This document shows, one piece after another, positions 38,108 through 46,870 of a stretch of DNA of 64,000 bases (its first letter is position 1; each line of letters begins with the position of its first letter). The stretch comes from Mesorhizobium sp. NBSH29. Its GTDB lineage: Bacteria; Pseudomonadota; Alphaproteobacteria; Rhizobiales; Rhizobiaceae. The position numbers were made by a program, and so were the translations under genes. A model generated the notes under the pieces. It was not told the DNA's origin and made no database searches. It was given only the letters and a program-made list of their open reading frames with translations. The DNA lies in assembly GCF_015500055.1 (NCBI RefSeq), contig NZ_CP045492.1, positions 2,676,501 through 2,740,500 of the forward strand. The letters run 5' to 3'.

Positions 38108-39889
38108 ATGGCCAGGATGCGCGCCGTTGATGCGGCAGTTCTCGTGTTGGAAAAAGAGGGGATCGACTGTGCTTTCGGGGTGCCCGGCGCGGCGATCAAT
38201 CCGTTCTATGCAGCGCTGAAGGCCCGAGGCTCCATCCGGCATATCCTTGCCCGTCATGTCGAGGCGGCGTCCCATATGGCTGAGGGTTATACCCGCGCCA
38301 GCGCCGGCAATATCGGGCTGTGCATCGGCACGTCCGGTCCGGCCGGAACCGACATGATTACGGGGCTTTATTCGGCCTCTGCAGATTCCATCCCGATCCT
38401 CTGCGTCACCGGGCAGGCGCCGCGCGCGCGGCTGAACAAGGAGGATTTTCAGGCCGTCGATATAGCCTCCATCGCAAAACCCGTCACCAAATGGGCGGTG
38501 ACCGTGATGGAGCCCTACCAGGTCCCGATGGCCTTTGCGCAGGCTTTTCACCTGATGCGCTCGGGTCGCCCCGGGCCCGTGCTGATCGACCTGCCGGTTG
38601 ATGTCCAATTGGCCGAGATCGAGTTTGACATCGAGACCTACGCGTCGCTACCGATCTACAAACCCGAAATCACCCGGGCGCAGGCCGAAAAGGCGCTTGC
38701 CATGCTGAACGCCGCTGAACGTCCGCTCATTGTCGCCGGCGGCGGCATCATCAACGCTGACGCTTCGGACCTCCTGATCGAATTCGCCGAAATCACCGGA
38801 GTGCCGGTTGTGCCGACGCTGATGGGCTGGGGCACGATCCCCGACGACCATCCGCTGATGGCCGGCATGTGCGGTCTGCAGACTTCACATCGATATGGCA
38901 ATGCGACCATGCTGGCTTCCGATTTTGTGCTGGGCATCGGCAACCGCTGGGCCAATCGGCACACCGGCACCGTCGAAAAATACACTGCCGGCAAAAAGTT
39001 TATCCATGTCGACATCGAGCCGACGCAGATTGGCCGCGTCTTCGCTCCGGATTTCGGAATTGTATCCGATGCAGGCAAGGCATTGAAAATGTTACTCGAT
39101 GTGGCAACGGAGTGGAAAATTGCCGGCAACCTCAGAGACTGGTCAGAATGGACCAGCGCTTGCCAGAAGCGCAAGAGGACGATGAAACGCAAGACCCACT
39201 TTGCCAATGTGCCGCTGAAGCCGCAGCGGATCTATGAGGAGATGAACAAGGCATTTGGCCGCGACACCTGCTATGTGTCGACGATTGGGCTTAGCCAGAT
39301 TGCCGGCGCCCAGTTTCTGCATGTCTACAAACCGCGTAACTGGATCAATTGTGGTCAGGCCGGCCCACTCGGCTGGACCCTGCCGGCAGCGCTGGGTGTG
39401 CGTGCGGCAGACCCAGACCGGCCCATCGTCGCGCTGTCAGGAGACTATGATTTCCAGTTCATGATCGAGGAACTGGCAGTCGGTGCGCAGCATAAACTGC
39501 CATATATTCATATAGTTGTGAACAATGCCTATCTCGGCCTGATCCGCCAGGCTCAGCGCGGTTTCGATATGGATTTCGAGGTTAGCCTCGCCTTCGACAA
39601 CATCAACACGATTGGCCATGCAGAGGTTGGCTATGGTGTCGATCACGTGGGAGTAGCCGAGGCGATGGGCTGCAAGGCGTTAAGGGTGAGAAGGCCGGAA
39701 GAATTTGCCAGGGCGTTTGCGCAGGCCCAGGAACTGATGGACGAACACCAGGTGCCGGTCGTTCTCGAGTTCATCCTGGAACGGGTAACGAACATTTCGA
39801 TGGGCACCGAAATCGATGCCGTTGTAGAGTTCGAGGATCTGGCCGCCGCCAATGAGGATGCGCCAACCGCGATTGCGCTGCTTGATTGA
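38108..39889 (+). CDS. gcl: Glyoxylate carboligase (tartronate-semialdehyde synthase)
   Basis: A 593-residue TPP- and FAD-dependent enzyme that joins two glyoxylate molecules to tartronate semialdehyde with loss of CO2. [34 protein letters not shown] and [18 protein letters not shown] follow E. coli Gcl very closely; the TPP motif is [15 protein letters not shown] (about 450-464) with [22 protein letters not shown] eight bases before ATG 38108 fixes the start. First gene of gcl-hyi-glxR; divergent IclR gene upstream. Confidence 0.97.
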   Translation: MARMRAVDAAVLVLEKEGIDCAFGVPGAAINPFYAALKARGSIRHILARHVEAASHMAEGYTRASAGNIGLCIGTSGPAGTDMITGLYSASADSIPILCVTGQAPRARLNKEDFQAVDIASIAKPVTKWAVTVMEPYQVPMAFAQAFHLMRSGRPGPVLIDLPVDVQLAEIEFDIETYASLPIYKPEITRAQAEKALAMLNAAERPLIVAGGGIINADASDLLIEFAEITGVPVVPTLMGWGTIPDDHPLMAGMCGLQTSHRYGNATMLASDFVLGIGNRWANRHTGTVEKYTAGKKFIHVDIEPTQIGRVFAPDFGIVSDAGKALKMLLDVATEWKIAGNLRDWSEWTSACQKRKRTMKRKTHFANVPLKPQRIYEEMNKAFGRDTCYVSTIGLSQIAGAQFLHVYKPRNWINCGQAGPLGWTLPAALGVRAADPDRPIVALSGDYDFQFMIEELAVGAQHKLPYIHIVVNNAYLGLIRQAQRGFDMDFEVSLAFDNINTIGHAEVGYGVDHVGVAEAMGCKALRVRRPEEFARAFAQAQELMDEHQVPVVLEFILERVTNISMGTEIDAVVEFEDLAAANEDAPTAIALLD

Positions 39890-39923
39890 GATCAGATGCT
39901 AACCAACTGAACCAAAAGAGTTT

Positions 39924-40721
39924 ATGGACCGCGAAATGCCCCGAAAAATTAGCGCCAATCTGTCGATGCTGTTTACCGAGCACGATTTCCTTGACCGTTT
40001 CGACGCCGCAGCCCACGCGGGTTTTACCGGTGTGGAATATATCGGCCCCTATGATTTTGCGCCCGAAATGGTCGCCGAGCGGCTGCAGCGCAACGGGCTG
40101 AAGCAGGTTCTGTTCAATCTGCCTGTAGGCGACTGGGCGGCAGGCGAGCGCGGCATTGCTATTCTGCCGGACCGGGTCGACGAGTTCCGTCGCGGCGTCG
40201 ACACCGCTATCACCTATGCGAATGCGCTCTCATGCCCTCAGGTGAACTGCCTCGCTGGCATAATTCCGCGAGATGTTTCAGATGATGTCCTTGCGGAAAC
40301 ATTCATTAGCAATTTATCATATGCATCTGAAAAGCTTGCAGAATCAAATATTAAGCTCTTGATCGAGCCGATCAATACGCGTGACATTCCAGGCTTTTAC
40401 CTCACTGCGTCGGCGCAGGCACTGGGGCTGATTGCCCACATCGGCAGCAGCAATCTGTACCTGCAATACGACATTTATCACATGCAGATCATGGAGGGAG
40501 ATCTCGCTCCGACGCTTTCCAAAAACATCGACCGCATCGCCCACATCCAGATTGCCGACAATCCGGGACGCCACGAACCGGGCACCGGAGAGATTAATTT
40601 CCCGTTTCTGTTCAAGCACTTGGCAAGCGTCGGATACACCGGTTGGATCGGCGCTGAATACAGACCGCAGGCCGGCACCGAGGCCGGCCTCGGATGGCTT
40701 GAAGAGATGAAGCAGAGCTGA
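39924..40721 (+). CDS. hyi: Hydroxypyruvate isomerase
   Basis: A 265-residue TIM-barrel isomerase interconverting hydroxypyruvate and tartronate semialdehyde. NLSMLFTEHDFLDRFDAAA, PQVNCLAGI, LLIEPINTRDIPGFYL and QYDIYHMQIMEGDL are Hyi blocks; metal ligands Glu and His appear in IEPIN, YDIYHMQ and AEYRPQ. A start at ATG 39936 (MPRKISANLS) is equally possible. A patch around 40260-40370 is strikingly AT-rich compared with the rest of the gene. It is 34 bp after gcl and 9 bp before glxR. Confidence 0.95.
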   Translation: MDREMPRKISANLSMLFTEHDFLDRFDAAAHAGFTGVEYIGPYDFAPEMVAERLQRNGLKQVLFNLPVGDWAAGERGIAILPDRVDEFRRGVDTAITYANALSCPQVNCLAGIIPRDVSDDVLAETFISNLSYASEKLAESNIKLLIEPINTRDIPGFYLTASAQALGLIAHIGSSNLYLQYDIYHMQIMEGDLAPTLSKNIDRIAHIQIADNPGRHEPGTGEINFPFLFKHLASVGYTGWIGAEYRPQAGTEAGLGWLEEMKQS

Positions 40722-40730
40722 GGAATAAAA

Positions 40731-41627
40731 ATGCAAGACAAAAAAATCGGCTTCATCGGACTGGGCATCATGGGGGCGCCGATGGCGGGCCATCTTCTCG
40801 ATGCGGGCTATGCCGTGATTACCAGCGACCACCGGAAAGCGCCGCCCAAGCCATTGATTGAAAAGGGTTTAGCGGGCGTAAGAGGTGCTGCCGCCGTGGC
40901 GCGCGAGGCCGACATTATCATCCTCATGGTGCCCGATACGCCACAGGTCGAGGACGTGCTGTTTGGCCAGGATGGCGTTGCGCAAGGCTTGTCGGCGGGC
41001 AAGCTGGTCATCGACATGAGTTCCATATCTCCGCAGGCTACAAAGGATTTTGCAAGCAAAATCAAGGGCATGACTTGCTCATATCTTGACGCGCCGGTGT
41101 CGGGTGGAGAGGTCGGTGCCAAGGCCGCATCGCTGACCATCATGGTCGGTGGCGACCCGAAAACCTTCCAGCGAGCGCTGCCGGTGTTTGAGAAGCTGGG
41201 CAACAACATCACCCATGTCGGCCCGGTTGGCAGCGGCCAAACTGCCAAGGTCGCCAACCAGATTGTGGTGGCGCTGACCATCGAGGCGGTGGCCGAAGCC
41301 CTTGTTTTTGCATGCAAAGCAGGCGCAGACCCGGCAAAGGTGCGCCAGGCGTTGATGGGCGGACTGGCCGCATCGCGCATTCTTGAAGTGCACGGTGAAC
41401 GCATGATCAGCCGCACTTTCGATCCCGGCTTCCGCATCGAACTCCATCAAAAGGACCTGGCCTTGGCGCTGGACGGCGCGCGCAGCCTCGGTGTCAGCCT
41501 GCCTAACACCGCCAACACCTTGCAACTGTTCAACTCTTGCGCAGCCCATGGCGGCGCGAAAGAGGATCACTCGGCGCTGGTGAAGGCGCTGGAACGCATG
41601 GCAGGACATGCGCTGGAAGATGCATGA
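40731..41627 (+). CDS. glxR: 2-hydroxy-3-oxopropionate (tartronate semialdehyde) reductase
   Basis: A 298-residue beta-hydroxyacid dehydrogenase that reduces tartronate semialdehyde to D-glycerate with NAD(P)H. The Rossmann motif is IGLGIMGAPMAGHLLDAG (about 7-24), substrate-binding SYLDAPVSGGEVGA (about 118-131), and catalytic Lys in SGQTAKVANQIV (about 168-179). Together with Gcl and Hyi it forms the D-glycerate route of glyoxylate use. The glycerate kinase that usually completes the route is not next to it. Confidence 0.95.
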   Translation: MQDKKIGFIGLGIMGAPMAGHLLDAGYAVITSDHRKAPPKPLIEKGLAGVRGAAAVAREADIIILMVPDTPQVEDVLFGQDGVAQGLSAGKLVIDMSSISPQATKDFASKIKGMTCSYLDAPVSGGEVGAKAASLTIMVGGDPKTFQRALPVFEKLGNNITHVGPVGSGQTAKVANQIVVALTIEAVAEALVFACKAGADPAKVRQALMGGLAASRILEVHGERMISRTFDPGFRIELHQKDLALALDGARSLGVSLPNTANTLQLFNSCAAHGGAKEDHSALVKALERMAGHALEDA

Positions 41628-41940
41628 ATATGCATTGAGGCAGCCTTTCCCATCCAGAAAAAGCATGTTGGAACAAAGATGTAGCTGAGAGAAGGGGCCG
41701 CAAGCCCGATCAATCTGTCCACAACGCCGGTTCGGCTGCGTCTTCCGCTCATTATCGGCGACAAAGCCGCTCAGCCCGGTGCGATAGTGCAGCATTTTCT
41801 GAGCCGCATCCTGAAAACCGCCATGCATGGGCAAAACAGCACCTGAAATTCTGCTCCACCGCGTGGCGTGTCCACGCGGGTATGCCTAAAAAACGTTCAG
41901 GGTTCGAGCCGGACTGATTCCCGAACCTGGAGGAGACGAA
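41628..41940. other. 313-bp gap after glxR, no gene recognised
   Basis: All six frames were read. No family-like peptide was found. A perfect hairpin CCGCGTGG-CGTGT-CCACGCGG lies at 41859-41879 without a T-run. The end contains GAGGAG before the GTG start of the next gene. Confidence 0.5.
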
Positions 41941-42468
41941 GTGAAAGTTTTGGCGATGTCGGGAAGCCTGAGGGCCGCGTCGATCAACTCGGCGCTGCTG
42001 CGCGCAGCGCGCACGCTGGCTCCGTCTGGCATGGTGGTCGATGTGTTTTGCGTGGGCGACCTGCCATTTTTCAACCCCGATCTCGAATCCCGGCCTCCCG
42101 CTGCCGTCGAGCTTTTTTACCGCCAGATAGAATCAGCAGATGCGCTGCTGATCGCAAGTCCTGAATATGCCCATGGTGTGACAGGCAGCATCAAGAACGC
42201 ACTGGATTGGCTCGTCGGCCATCCGCCCTTTGTGTACAAAACCGTGGCTGTCTTCAACGCATCGCCGCGCGCCCACCATGCCGACGATGCACTTCGCGAG
42301 ATTCTGAACACCATGAACGCTAATCTGGTGGGCCGAGCCAGCGCCAGCATTCCGCTTTTGGGCAGTGGGCTGGATGAGCAGGCCATGGTGAACACCCCGG
42401 CAGTGGCCGACGCGATACGTGCCACCCTGATGGCGATCAGCGATGCGGTGGCGGCTCAACAGGCTTGA
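41941..42468 (+). CDS. NADPH-dependent FMN reductase family protein
   Basis: A 175-residue flavodoxin-like protein starting at GTG 41941, with GAGGAG five bases upstream. MSGSLRAASINSALLRAA (5-22) binds the FMN phosphate, and SPEYAHGVTGSIKNALDWL (about 76-94) is the second FMN contact. Relatives include ChrR/YieF and azobenzene or quinone reductases. The substrate cannot be told here. It may belong to the gcl unit or have its own promoter in the 313-bp spacer. It converges on rlmB with 29 bp between stops. Confidence 0.88.
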   Translation: MKVLAMSGSLRAASINSALLRAARTLAPSGMVVDVFCVGDLPFFNPDLESRPPAAVELFYRQIESADALLIASPEYAHGVTGSIKNALDWLVGHPPFVYKTVAVFNASPRAHHADDALREILNTMNANLVGRASASIPLLGSGLDEQAMVNTPAVADAIRATLMAISDAVAAQQA

Positions 42469-42497
42469 ACGACGACGCCACTTTTCTGAGCTGCGGG

Positions 42498-43367
42498 TCA
42501 GCCGCCCTTGAGCACCTTGCGGGCCGCATAGAGGCTGACGGCGGCGGCATTGGAAACATTGAGCGAGCGGATGGCGCCCGGCATTTCGAGCCGCGCCAGC
42601 GTAGTCACCGTCTCGCGTGTCTTTTGCCGAAGCCCCTTGCCCTCGGCGCCAAGCACCAGGGCGACCCTGTCGCCGGCGAAGCTTCCTTCCAGTTCCTGTG
42701 GCGCATCCGAATCGAGCCCGATGGTCTGGAAGCCCGCTTCGTGCAATTTTTCCAGCGCATCGGCGAGGTTTTTCACCTCGATGAGATCGATATGCTCCAG
42801 CGCGCCGGAAGCAGATTTTGCCAGAACGCCCGATTCGTGCGGCGAATGGCGCTGCGTGGTAATCAGCGCACCGGCGCCAAAAGCCACCGCCGAGCGCATG
42901 ATGGCGCCGACATTGTGCGGGTCGGTCACCTGGTCGAGCACCAGCACCAGCCGCGCGTCACCCAGCGCCTCAAGCGGCTTTGGTTTGAGCGGCAGCGCCT
43001 CGATCAAAACGCCCTGATGCACGGCATCGGTGCCGGTCAGTTTATCGATTTCCCTGGGTTCCACGAGTTCTGCGGCAAAGGGCAGGGTGGTGATGTCGGC
43101 AATCCCCAGCCGCTCCAGGGCGTTGCGGGTGGCCAGCAGGCGCTTGATGCTGCGCGCCTTGTTGTCGAGTGCTGCGCGCACGGTGTGGATGCCATAGAGC
43201 CGAACCTGGCCCTCCGGCGCGGCTTGTCCCGGCGGCAGCGGCTGCTTGGGCCGGAAACTGTTTGCCGCAGGCGCTGCCCCGCCGGCCTTCTGGTCGCGGT
43301 GGGCGCGCCTCAGATTGGCATAGTGGCTGTCGCGCGGGGTTTTGGTGGTCTTGCTGTCATCGCTCAT
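42498..43367 (-). CDS. rlmB: TrmH/RlmB-type 23S rRNA (guanosine-2'-O)-methyltransferase
   Basis: The 289-residue SPOUT methyltransferase has a basic, disordered N-terminus (about 1-50), a substrate-binding domain starting RLYGIHTVRAALDN (about 55-69) and a catalytic knot with LDQVTDPHNVGAIMRSAVA (about 151-169), LVLGAEGKGLR (about 243-253) and SLNVSNAAAVSLY (about 268-280). It methylates G2251 (E. coli numbering) in 23S rRNA. It is convergent with the FMN reductase and divergent from tRNA-Tyr. Confidence 0.93.
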   Translation of the reverse strand: MSDDSKTTKTPRDSHYANLRRAHRDQKAGGAAPAANSFRPKQPLPPGQAAPEGQVRLYGIHTVRAALDNKARSIKRLLATRNALERLGIADITTLPFAAELVEPREIDKLTGTDAVHQGVLIEALPLKPKPLEALGDARLVLVLDQVTDPHNVGAIMRSAVAFGAGALITTQRHSPHESGVLAKSASGALEHIDLIEVKNLADALEKLHEAGFQTIGLDSDAPQELEGSFAGDRVALVLGAEGKGLRQKTRETVTTLARLEMPGAIRSLNVSNAAAVSLYAARKVLKGG

Positions 43368-43535
43368 GCCGCCTCCTATAATGCGGTGAACGCCGGTTGG
43401 ATATGCCCACCCGCAAAAAGCCTTTTGTGACGGCCAGCCGGCACGGCCGGGCAGGAGGGCATCGCCGCCCGAAGTGCAGAGCCCAAACCTGTCCCTGCGT
43501 CCTGCTCTGGCTGAACAAAATCAGTGCCCACGCGG

Positions 43536-43564
43536 TTGACACCAAAACCCCTTGCCGCCATAAG
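43536..43564 (+). promoter_or_regulatory. Candidate sigma70-type promoter for tRNA-Tyr/tRNA-Gly
   Basis: TTGACA (43536-43541), 17 bp, then CATAAG (43559-43564). The perfect -35 and ideal spacing, about 80 bp before the tRNA-Tyr 5' end, make it the best promoter in the 276-bp spacer after rlmB. The -10 matches 4 of 6. Confidence 0.45.
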
Positions 43565-43643
43565 GCGCTTCGCGGATTTCGGACGGCCCTACCATCCGGA
43601 TTTCGCGAAGAACATGCCGTGTTGCATGGTTCCGTCGGCAGAT

Positions 43644-43728
43644 GGAGGAGTGCCCGAGTGGTTAAAGGGGACGGACTGTAAATCCGTTAGCTCAGCTTAC
43701 GTTGGTTCGAATCCAACCTCCTCCACCA
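43644..43728 (+). tRNA. tRNA-Tyr (anticodon GTA)
   Basis: Class II tRNA of 85 bases with CCA encoded. Acceptor GGAGGAG/CTCCTCC, anticodon loop CTGTAAA with GTA, long variable arm (TTAGCTCAGCTTAC region), T arm GTTGG-TTCGAAT-CCAAC. It is charged by the TyrS at 22791-24044. It is followed by tRNA-Gly after 75 bp. Confidence 0.97.
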
Positions 43729-43803
43729 TCGCCGCGCCGGAACCACAGCATGAAAGCAAACCAGGCTGGCTTTCCACCAGCCGCCATGGCAAGCTTTGGA
43801 TAC

Positions 43804-43877
43804 GCGGGTATAGCTCAGTGGTAGAGCAGCAGCCTTCCAAGCTGAATATGCGGGTTCGATTCCCGCTACCCGCTCCA
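43804..43877 (+). tRNA. tRNA-Gly (anticodon TCC)
   Basis: 74 bases with CCA. Acceptor GCGGGTA/TACCCGC, D arm GCTC/GAGC, anticodon loop CTTCCAA with TCC reading GGA/GGG, T arm GCGGG-TTCGATT-CCCGC. Tyr-Gly order upstream of tuf is the classic tyrU-glyT arrangement. Confidence 0.97.
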
Positions 43878-44004
43878 GATTTTATCTTTCCCAAAATTCG
43901 GCTTCGCCTGCCAGCAACGCAATGCTCCGTTTGCGGGAATGGTGGCTCGCGCAACAACCGCAGTGGCCTTGACGCCAATAGGCAGATGTTCCTATTTCGT
44001 TCTT

Positions 44005-44301
44005 ATGGCAAAACGGCAGGGTCAGACTTTGGCGCGGGCAGTCGACGCGCGGCAGACGGTGCGGGTGGCGTGCCAGTATTGCAATATCAAACGCTATTAT
44101 GATCCCGCCGATCTTTTGACGCTATGCGGGGACAAGCCGGTTGAAGCGGTGCGGATGCGCTGCGAGCGGTGTGGCATGAGAGAGTTCCTTCGAATCAGCC
44201 TCTACATTCCCGCCGCGGAAGAGCGCCAGGCACTGACGCTGCGCCGGCTGGTCGGGGTGCGCTACCTTCGCAAAGTGATCTGGCGCGACGAAAGTTCGTG
44301 A
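44005..44301 (+). CDS. Small zinc-ribbon-like hypothetical protein
   Basis: A 98-residue basic protein starting MAKRQGQTLARAVDARQTV. CQYC (24-27) and CERC (about 54-57) form two knuckles of a probable zinc ribbon; both are followed by basic and hydrophobic residues (IKRYYDP, GMREFLRIS). I do not recognise a named family. The frame is open 22 codons further upstream, but the extension overlaps nothing conserved. Nucleic-acid binding is only a guess from the ribbon and charge. Confidence 0.6.
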   Translation: MAKRQGQTLARAVDARQTVRVACQYCNIKRYYDPADLLTLCGDKPVEAVRMRCERCGMREFLRISLYIPAAEERQALTLRRLVGVRYLRKVIWRDESS

Positions 44302-44633
44302 TGGCTCAGGCTTCAGGCAGCCAGAGGCATACTCAAGAGCCACGAAACGACATCATCCACATCGACCCCCAGCGTCTCGGCAACCGTCCCGCCATTTCAA
44401 AGCGTACGTGCGAGTTATTGTCCTCAATCGCTCGCATCCGACAGCAGAAGCAGGCTCTCGATCGCGGCCCATTCCAGTGTGGCCGGGCACTGGATCCTGA
44501 ACACAAGAACGGGAGTTCGAGCCTGCTGCTGTTCATGCCAGCATACGAGCGTGGAGGGAGAGCGTTGAAAGCGTCATCACCTTTTTCACTCCCTCCACTT
44601 GCCCGTTTGCGCATTCGCGCTACTCTCCGCGCG
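44302..44633. other. 332-bp gap, no gene recognised
   Basis: Both strands are partly open (a 93-codon minus frame and an N-terminal extension of the kinase frame), but neither gives a family-like product or has a convincing ribosome-binding site. No terminator or tRNA is visible. It may hold the kinase promoter. Confidence 0.45.
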
Positions 44634-45680
44634 ATGACTGAATTGCCCGCCTCTCCGCTCAGCCCCAGTACTTCCGCCGATGCGCGGTTGGCTGCGATTG
44701 TGGATTCGTCCTACGATGCGATTATCTCGAAAGACCTGAACTCGATCATCGCCACCTGGAACAAGGGCGCGGAGCGCATGTTCGGCTATACGGCGGTGGA
44801 GGCGGTCGGCCGTTCGATCCTGATGCTTATTCCAGATGGCCTTCAGGGTGAGGAAGACGACATCATTTCGAAGGTCAGGAGCGGCATTCAGGTGCCGAGC
44901 TACGAGACCACGCGCAAGCGCAAGGATGGAACTCTGATCTTCGTGTCGCTCACCGTTTCGCCGATCCGCGACGCAGATGGCGTGATCGTCGGTGCTTCAA
45001 AAATTGCCCGCGACATTACCTCCACCAAGGAAAACGAGCGTCGCATTCGTTTTCTGATGCGCGAGGTCAACCACCGCGTCAAAAACCAGTTCGCCGTCAT
45101 TCTGTCGATGGTGCGCGAAACCGGAAAACGCTCGACTGACCCACGCGAACTGGAAGACCGCATCCGTGACCGCATCATGGCGCTGTCGCGCTCACACGAT
45201 CTTCTGGTCAACACCGAATGGGCCGGCGCGCACATGGAAGAGCTGGTCCGCGAGCACCTGAAACCGTTTGGCCATGATGGCCAGATCACGTTTGCCGGCC
45301 CCAACATGCTGCTCAATCCCAACGGAGTGCAGCATCTCGGTATGGCCATCCATGAACTTGGCACCAATTCGGCCAAGCACGGCGCGCTGGCTGATGACCG
45401 CGGAACGGTGCATATCGCATGGCGCAAGGTTAATAGTGACCATGGGGCGGTACTGCAAATTGACTGGAACGAAAGCTTCGAGCCTCCAGCGGGTGAACGG
45501 CGCGAGCCATCCACCCGAAAGGGCTTTGGCACCGTTGTCCTGATGCGGGTCGCGCCACAATCCCTGGGCGGCACCGCCGAGCTGGAAAAGGGCGAGAGGC
45601 ATTTGCGCTGGTCGTTGACTGCTCCGCTCAAAAACGCCATCGCGCTGCCGGCCACAGACGCCCATTCGCACGAAATCTAA
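44634..45680 (+). CDS. PAS domain HWE-family sensor histidine kinase
   Basis: A 348-residue soluble kinase: one PAS domain (about 15-130; IVDSSYDAIISKDLNSII, WNKGAERMFGYTAVEAVG, RRKDG-like KRKDGT, and GASKIARDITSTKENE at its end), then the HWE dimerisation domain with phospho-acceptor His147 in LMREVNHRVKNQFAVI, the WAGAHMEEL block that gives the family part of its name, and an ATPase with N-box AIHELGTNSAKHGAL and a GFGTVVLMR G-box. No membrane helix is present. HWE kinases are abundant in rhizobia and act in general stress and light signalling. No response regulator is adjacent, so its partner is unknown. The start at 44634 is the first ATG before PAS. Confidence 0.9.
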   Translation: MTELPASPLSPSTSADARLAAIVDSSYDAIISKDLNSIIATWNKGAERMFGYTAVEAVGRSILMLIPDGLQGEEDDIISKVRSGIQVPSYETTRKRKDGTLIFVSLTVSPIRDADGVIVGASKIARDITSTKENERRIRFLMREVNHRVKNQFAVILSMVRETGKRSTDPRELEDRIRDRIMALSRSHDLLVNTEWAGAHMEELVREHLKPFGHDGQITFAGPNMLLNPNGVQHLGMAIHELGTNSAKHGALADDRGTVHIAWRKVNSDHGAVLQIDWNESFEPPAGERREPSTRKGFGTVVLMRVAPQSLGGTAELEKGERHLRWSLTAPLKNAIALPATDAHSHEI

Positions 45681-45684
45681 AACA

Positions 45685-46362
45685 TCAGGTGATGCGCTTG
45701 ACGATCTCGCGGATCAGCGTGTTAAGCCCGGCCTGAAGCCCCCGCACCAAAATGGGAACGATCTCCTCGAGCAGCGCCTGCAGCGGCGAGGGGTCTTTGC
45801 CCTTGCGCACCGGCAGCTGCGGCATGCTGCCCATGGCCGCCTGAACCTGCGCCCGCATCCGGTCACCGCAGGCCCGTGCGCCACGGCACGACGGATCAAA
45901 AGGCAGGCATGATACATCCCATTTGCCCTCCTGCCTGATGCCCAGATTGGGTTCCACCTCGGCATGGCTGAGCACTGTCCGGCTGGAAACGGGAATGCGG
46001 TAGAATTTGCACAGCTCGGCAATCACCAGCGCCAGCATGTCCCACTGCGCTTGCGTCAGCGGATAGCGGCCCGCATCAAGCGGGTTTTCGCGCGCCCCGC
46101 CCATGCAGCACATCGAAACGCCAATCGCGCCGCCGTTGCAGTTGAGCGTATGTGCGGCATAGCCCTTTTTCACGCGGCCCGAATTGAGTGCGATGGAAGG
46201 ATTGCCGCGCACCACGCGGCCATTTCCCTCGACCAGAACATGGTAGGCATCGCGGTCCGTGCTGCCCGCCGAATGCGCACCCGCCGTCCAGTGGAAGACG
46301 ACGCGCTTCATCGGAACATCCGGCATCCAGTCGGAAGGAAGTGCCACGGCAAATTCCCGCAT
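45685..46362 (-). CDS. N-acetylmuramoyl-L-alanine amidase (amidase_2 domain)
   Basis: A 225-residue protein beginning MREFAVALPSDWMPDVPMK. Zinc ligands look like His in VVFHWTAG, His in KGYAAHTLNCNGGAIGVSM and the pair LSHAEVEPN followed by KWDVSC, the PGRP/amidase_2 pattern of type T7 lysozyme. No signal peptide is visible, and the tail (ILVRGLQAGLNTLIREIV) is amphipathic. This resembles phage endolysins and gene-transfer-agent-type lysins, although no other phage gene is near. It cleaves the MurNAc-L-Ala bond. The stop lies four bases after the kinase stop. Confidence 0.85.
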   Translation of the reverse strand: MREFAVALPSDWMPDVPMKRVVFHWTAGAHSAGSTDRDAYHVLVEGNGRVVRGNPSIALNSGRVKKGYAAHTLNCNGGAIGVSMCCMGGARENPLDAGRYPLTQAQWDMLALVIAELCKFYRIPVSSRTVLSHAEVEPNLGIRQEGKWDVSCLPFDPSCRGARACGDRMRAQVQAAMGSMPQLPVRKGKDPSPLQALLEEIVPILVRGLQAGLNTLIREIVKRIT

Positions 46363-46453
46363 CTTCAACCGGAGGAAGCCCGGCCAAGCGCCATTCAACC
46401 ATGATTTCCTTCACGAACCCTAACGGTGGGCAAAAGCACCAAGCGCTTGGCGG

Positions 46454-46675
46454 TTAGTGCCTGCGCCGGCGGGTTTTGCTCTTTTTCTTCCGCAGTTTGG
46501 TGAAGCGCCCGGCGACATAGCGACGTTTGCCAGCGCGGCGCAGTTCGGCGGGTTTGTGGCAGTGGCGGGGTCGGCCGTGACATCCATCGGATCTCACCGT
46601 GCCTGGCGTCGCTTGGACGGGGCCTGCCACCAGCAAAGTGCCCAAAAACAAAATCATGGCTCTGCGTGTAAACAT
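46454..46675 (-). CDS. Small secreted His/Cys-containing protein, YHYH-like
   Basis: A 73-residue protein with a signal peptide (FTRRAMILFLGTLLVAGPVQA, residues 2-22) and a mature part starting TPGTVRSDGCHGRPRHCHKP, which recalls the GCHNN..GYHCH motif of YHYH-domain proteins, and a very basic C-terminus (KLRKKKSKTRRRRH). Function unknown. The mature protein would be tiny, strongly basic and metal-binding through the two Cys and three His. It is upstream of the amidase on the same strand with a 91-bp gap. Confidence 0.6.
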   Translation of the reverse strand: MFTRRAMILFLGTLLVAGPVQATPGTVRSDGCHGRPRHCHKPAELRRAGKRRYVAGRFTKLRKKKSKTRRRRH

Positions 46676-46794
46676 CGGCTCCCCTCTGTTTTAACTGGCT
46701 TTCCGGCTTACATCGAATTCCAGGTTTGTGTGGTTGTTGCTGGCCGGCAACCAAACTTAATCTGCGGACACGGCGAGGGATAAAAATCCTGCCT

Positions 46795-46824
46795 TTGAAA
46801 CCGCAGCATACCACCCCATATACG
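46795..46824 (+). promoter_or_regulatory. Candidate tuf promoter
   Basis: TTGAAA (46795-46800), 18 bp, TATACG (46819-46824). It is the best sigma70-like pair in the 290-bp spacer before tuf and implies a leader of about 135 bases. Confidence 0.4.
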
Positions 46825-46870
46825 CTCCAACCAACCACACTGCCGCCGCTCATTGAGTGCTCTGCCGGGC

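Noticed and set aside
41079-41834. 251-codon minus-strand frame over glxR and its downstream gap
   Set aside because: It is mostly the shadow of glxR, and the part in the gap has no family-like sequence.
44333-44614. 93-codon minus-strand frame in the spacer before the kinase gene
   Set aside because: Cys/Arg/Ser-rich product without homology signal or ribosome-binding site.
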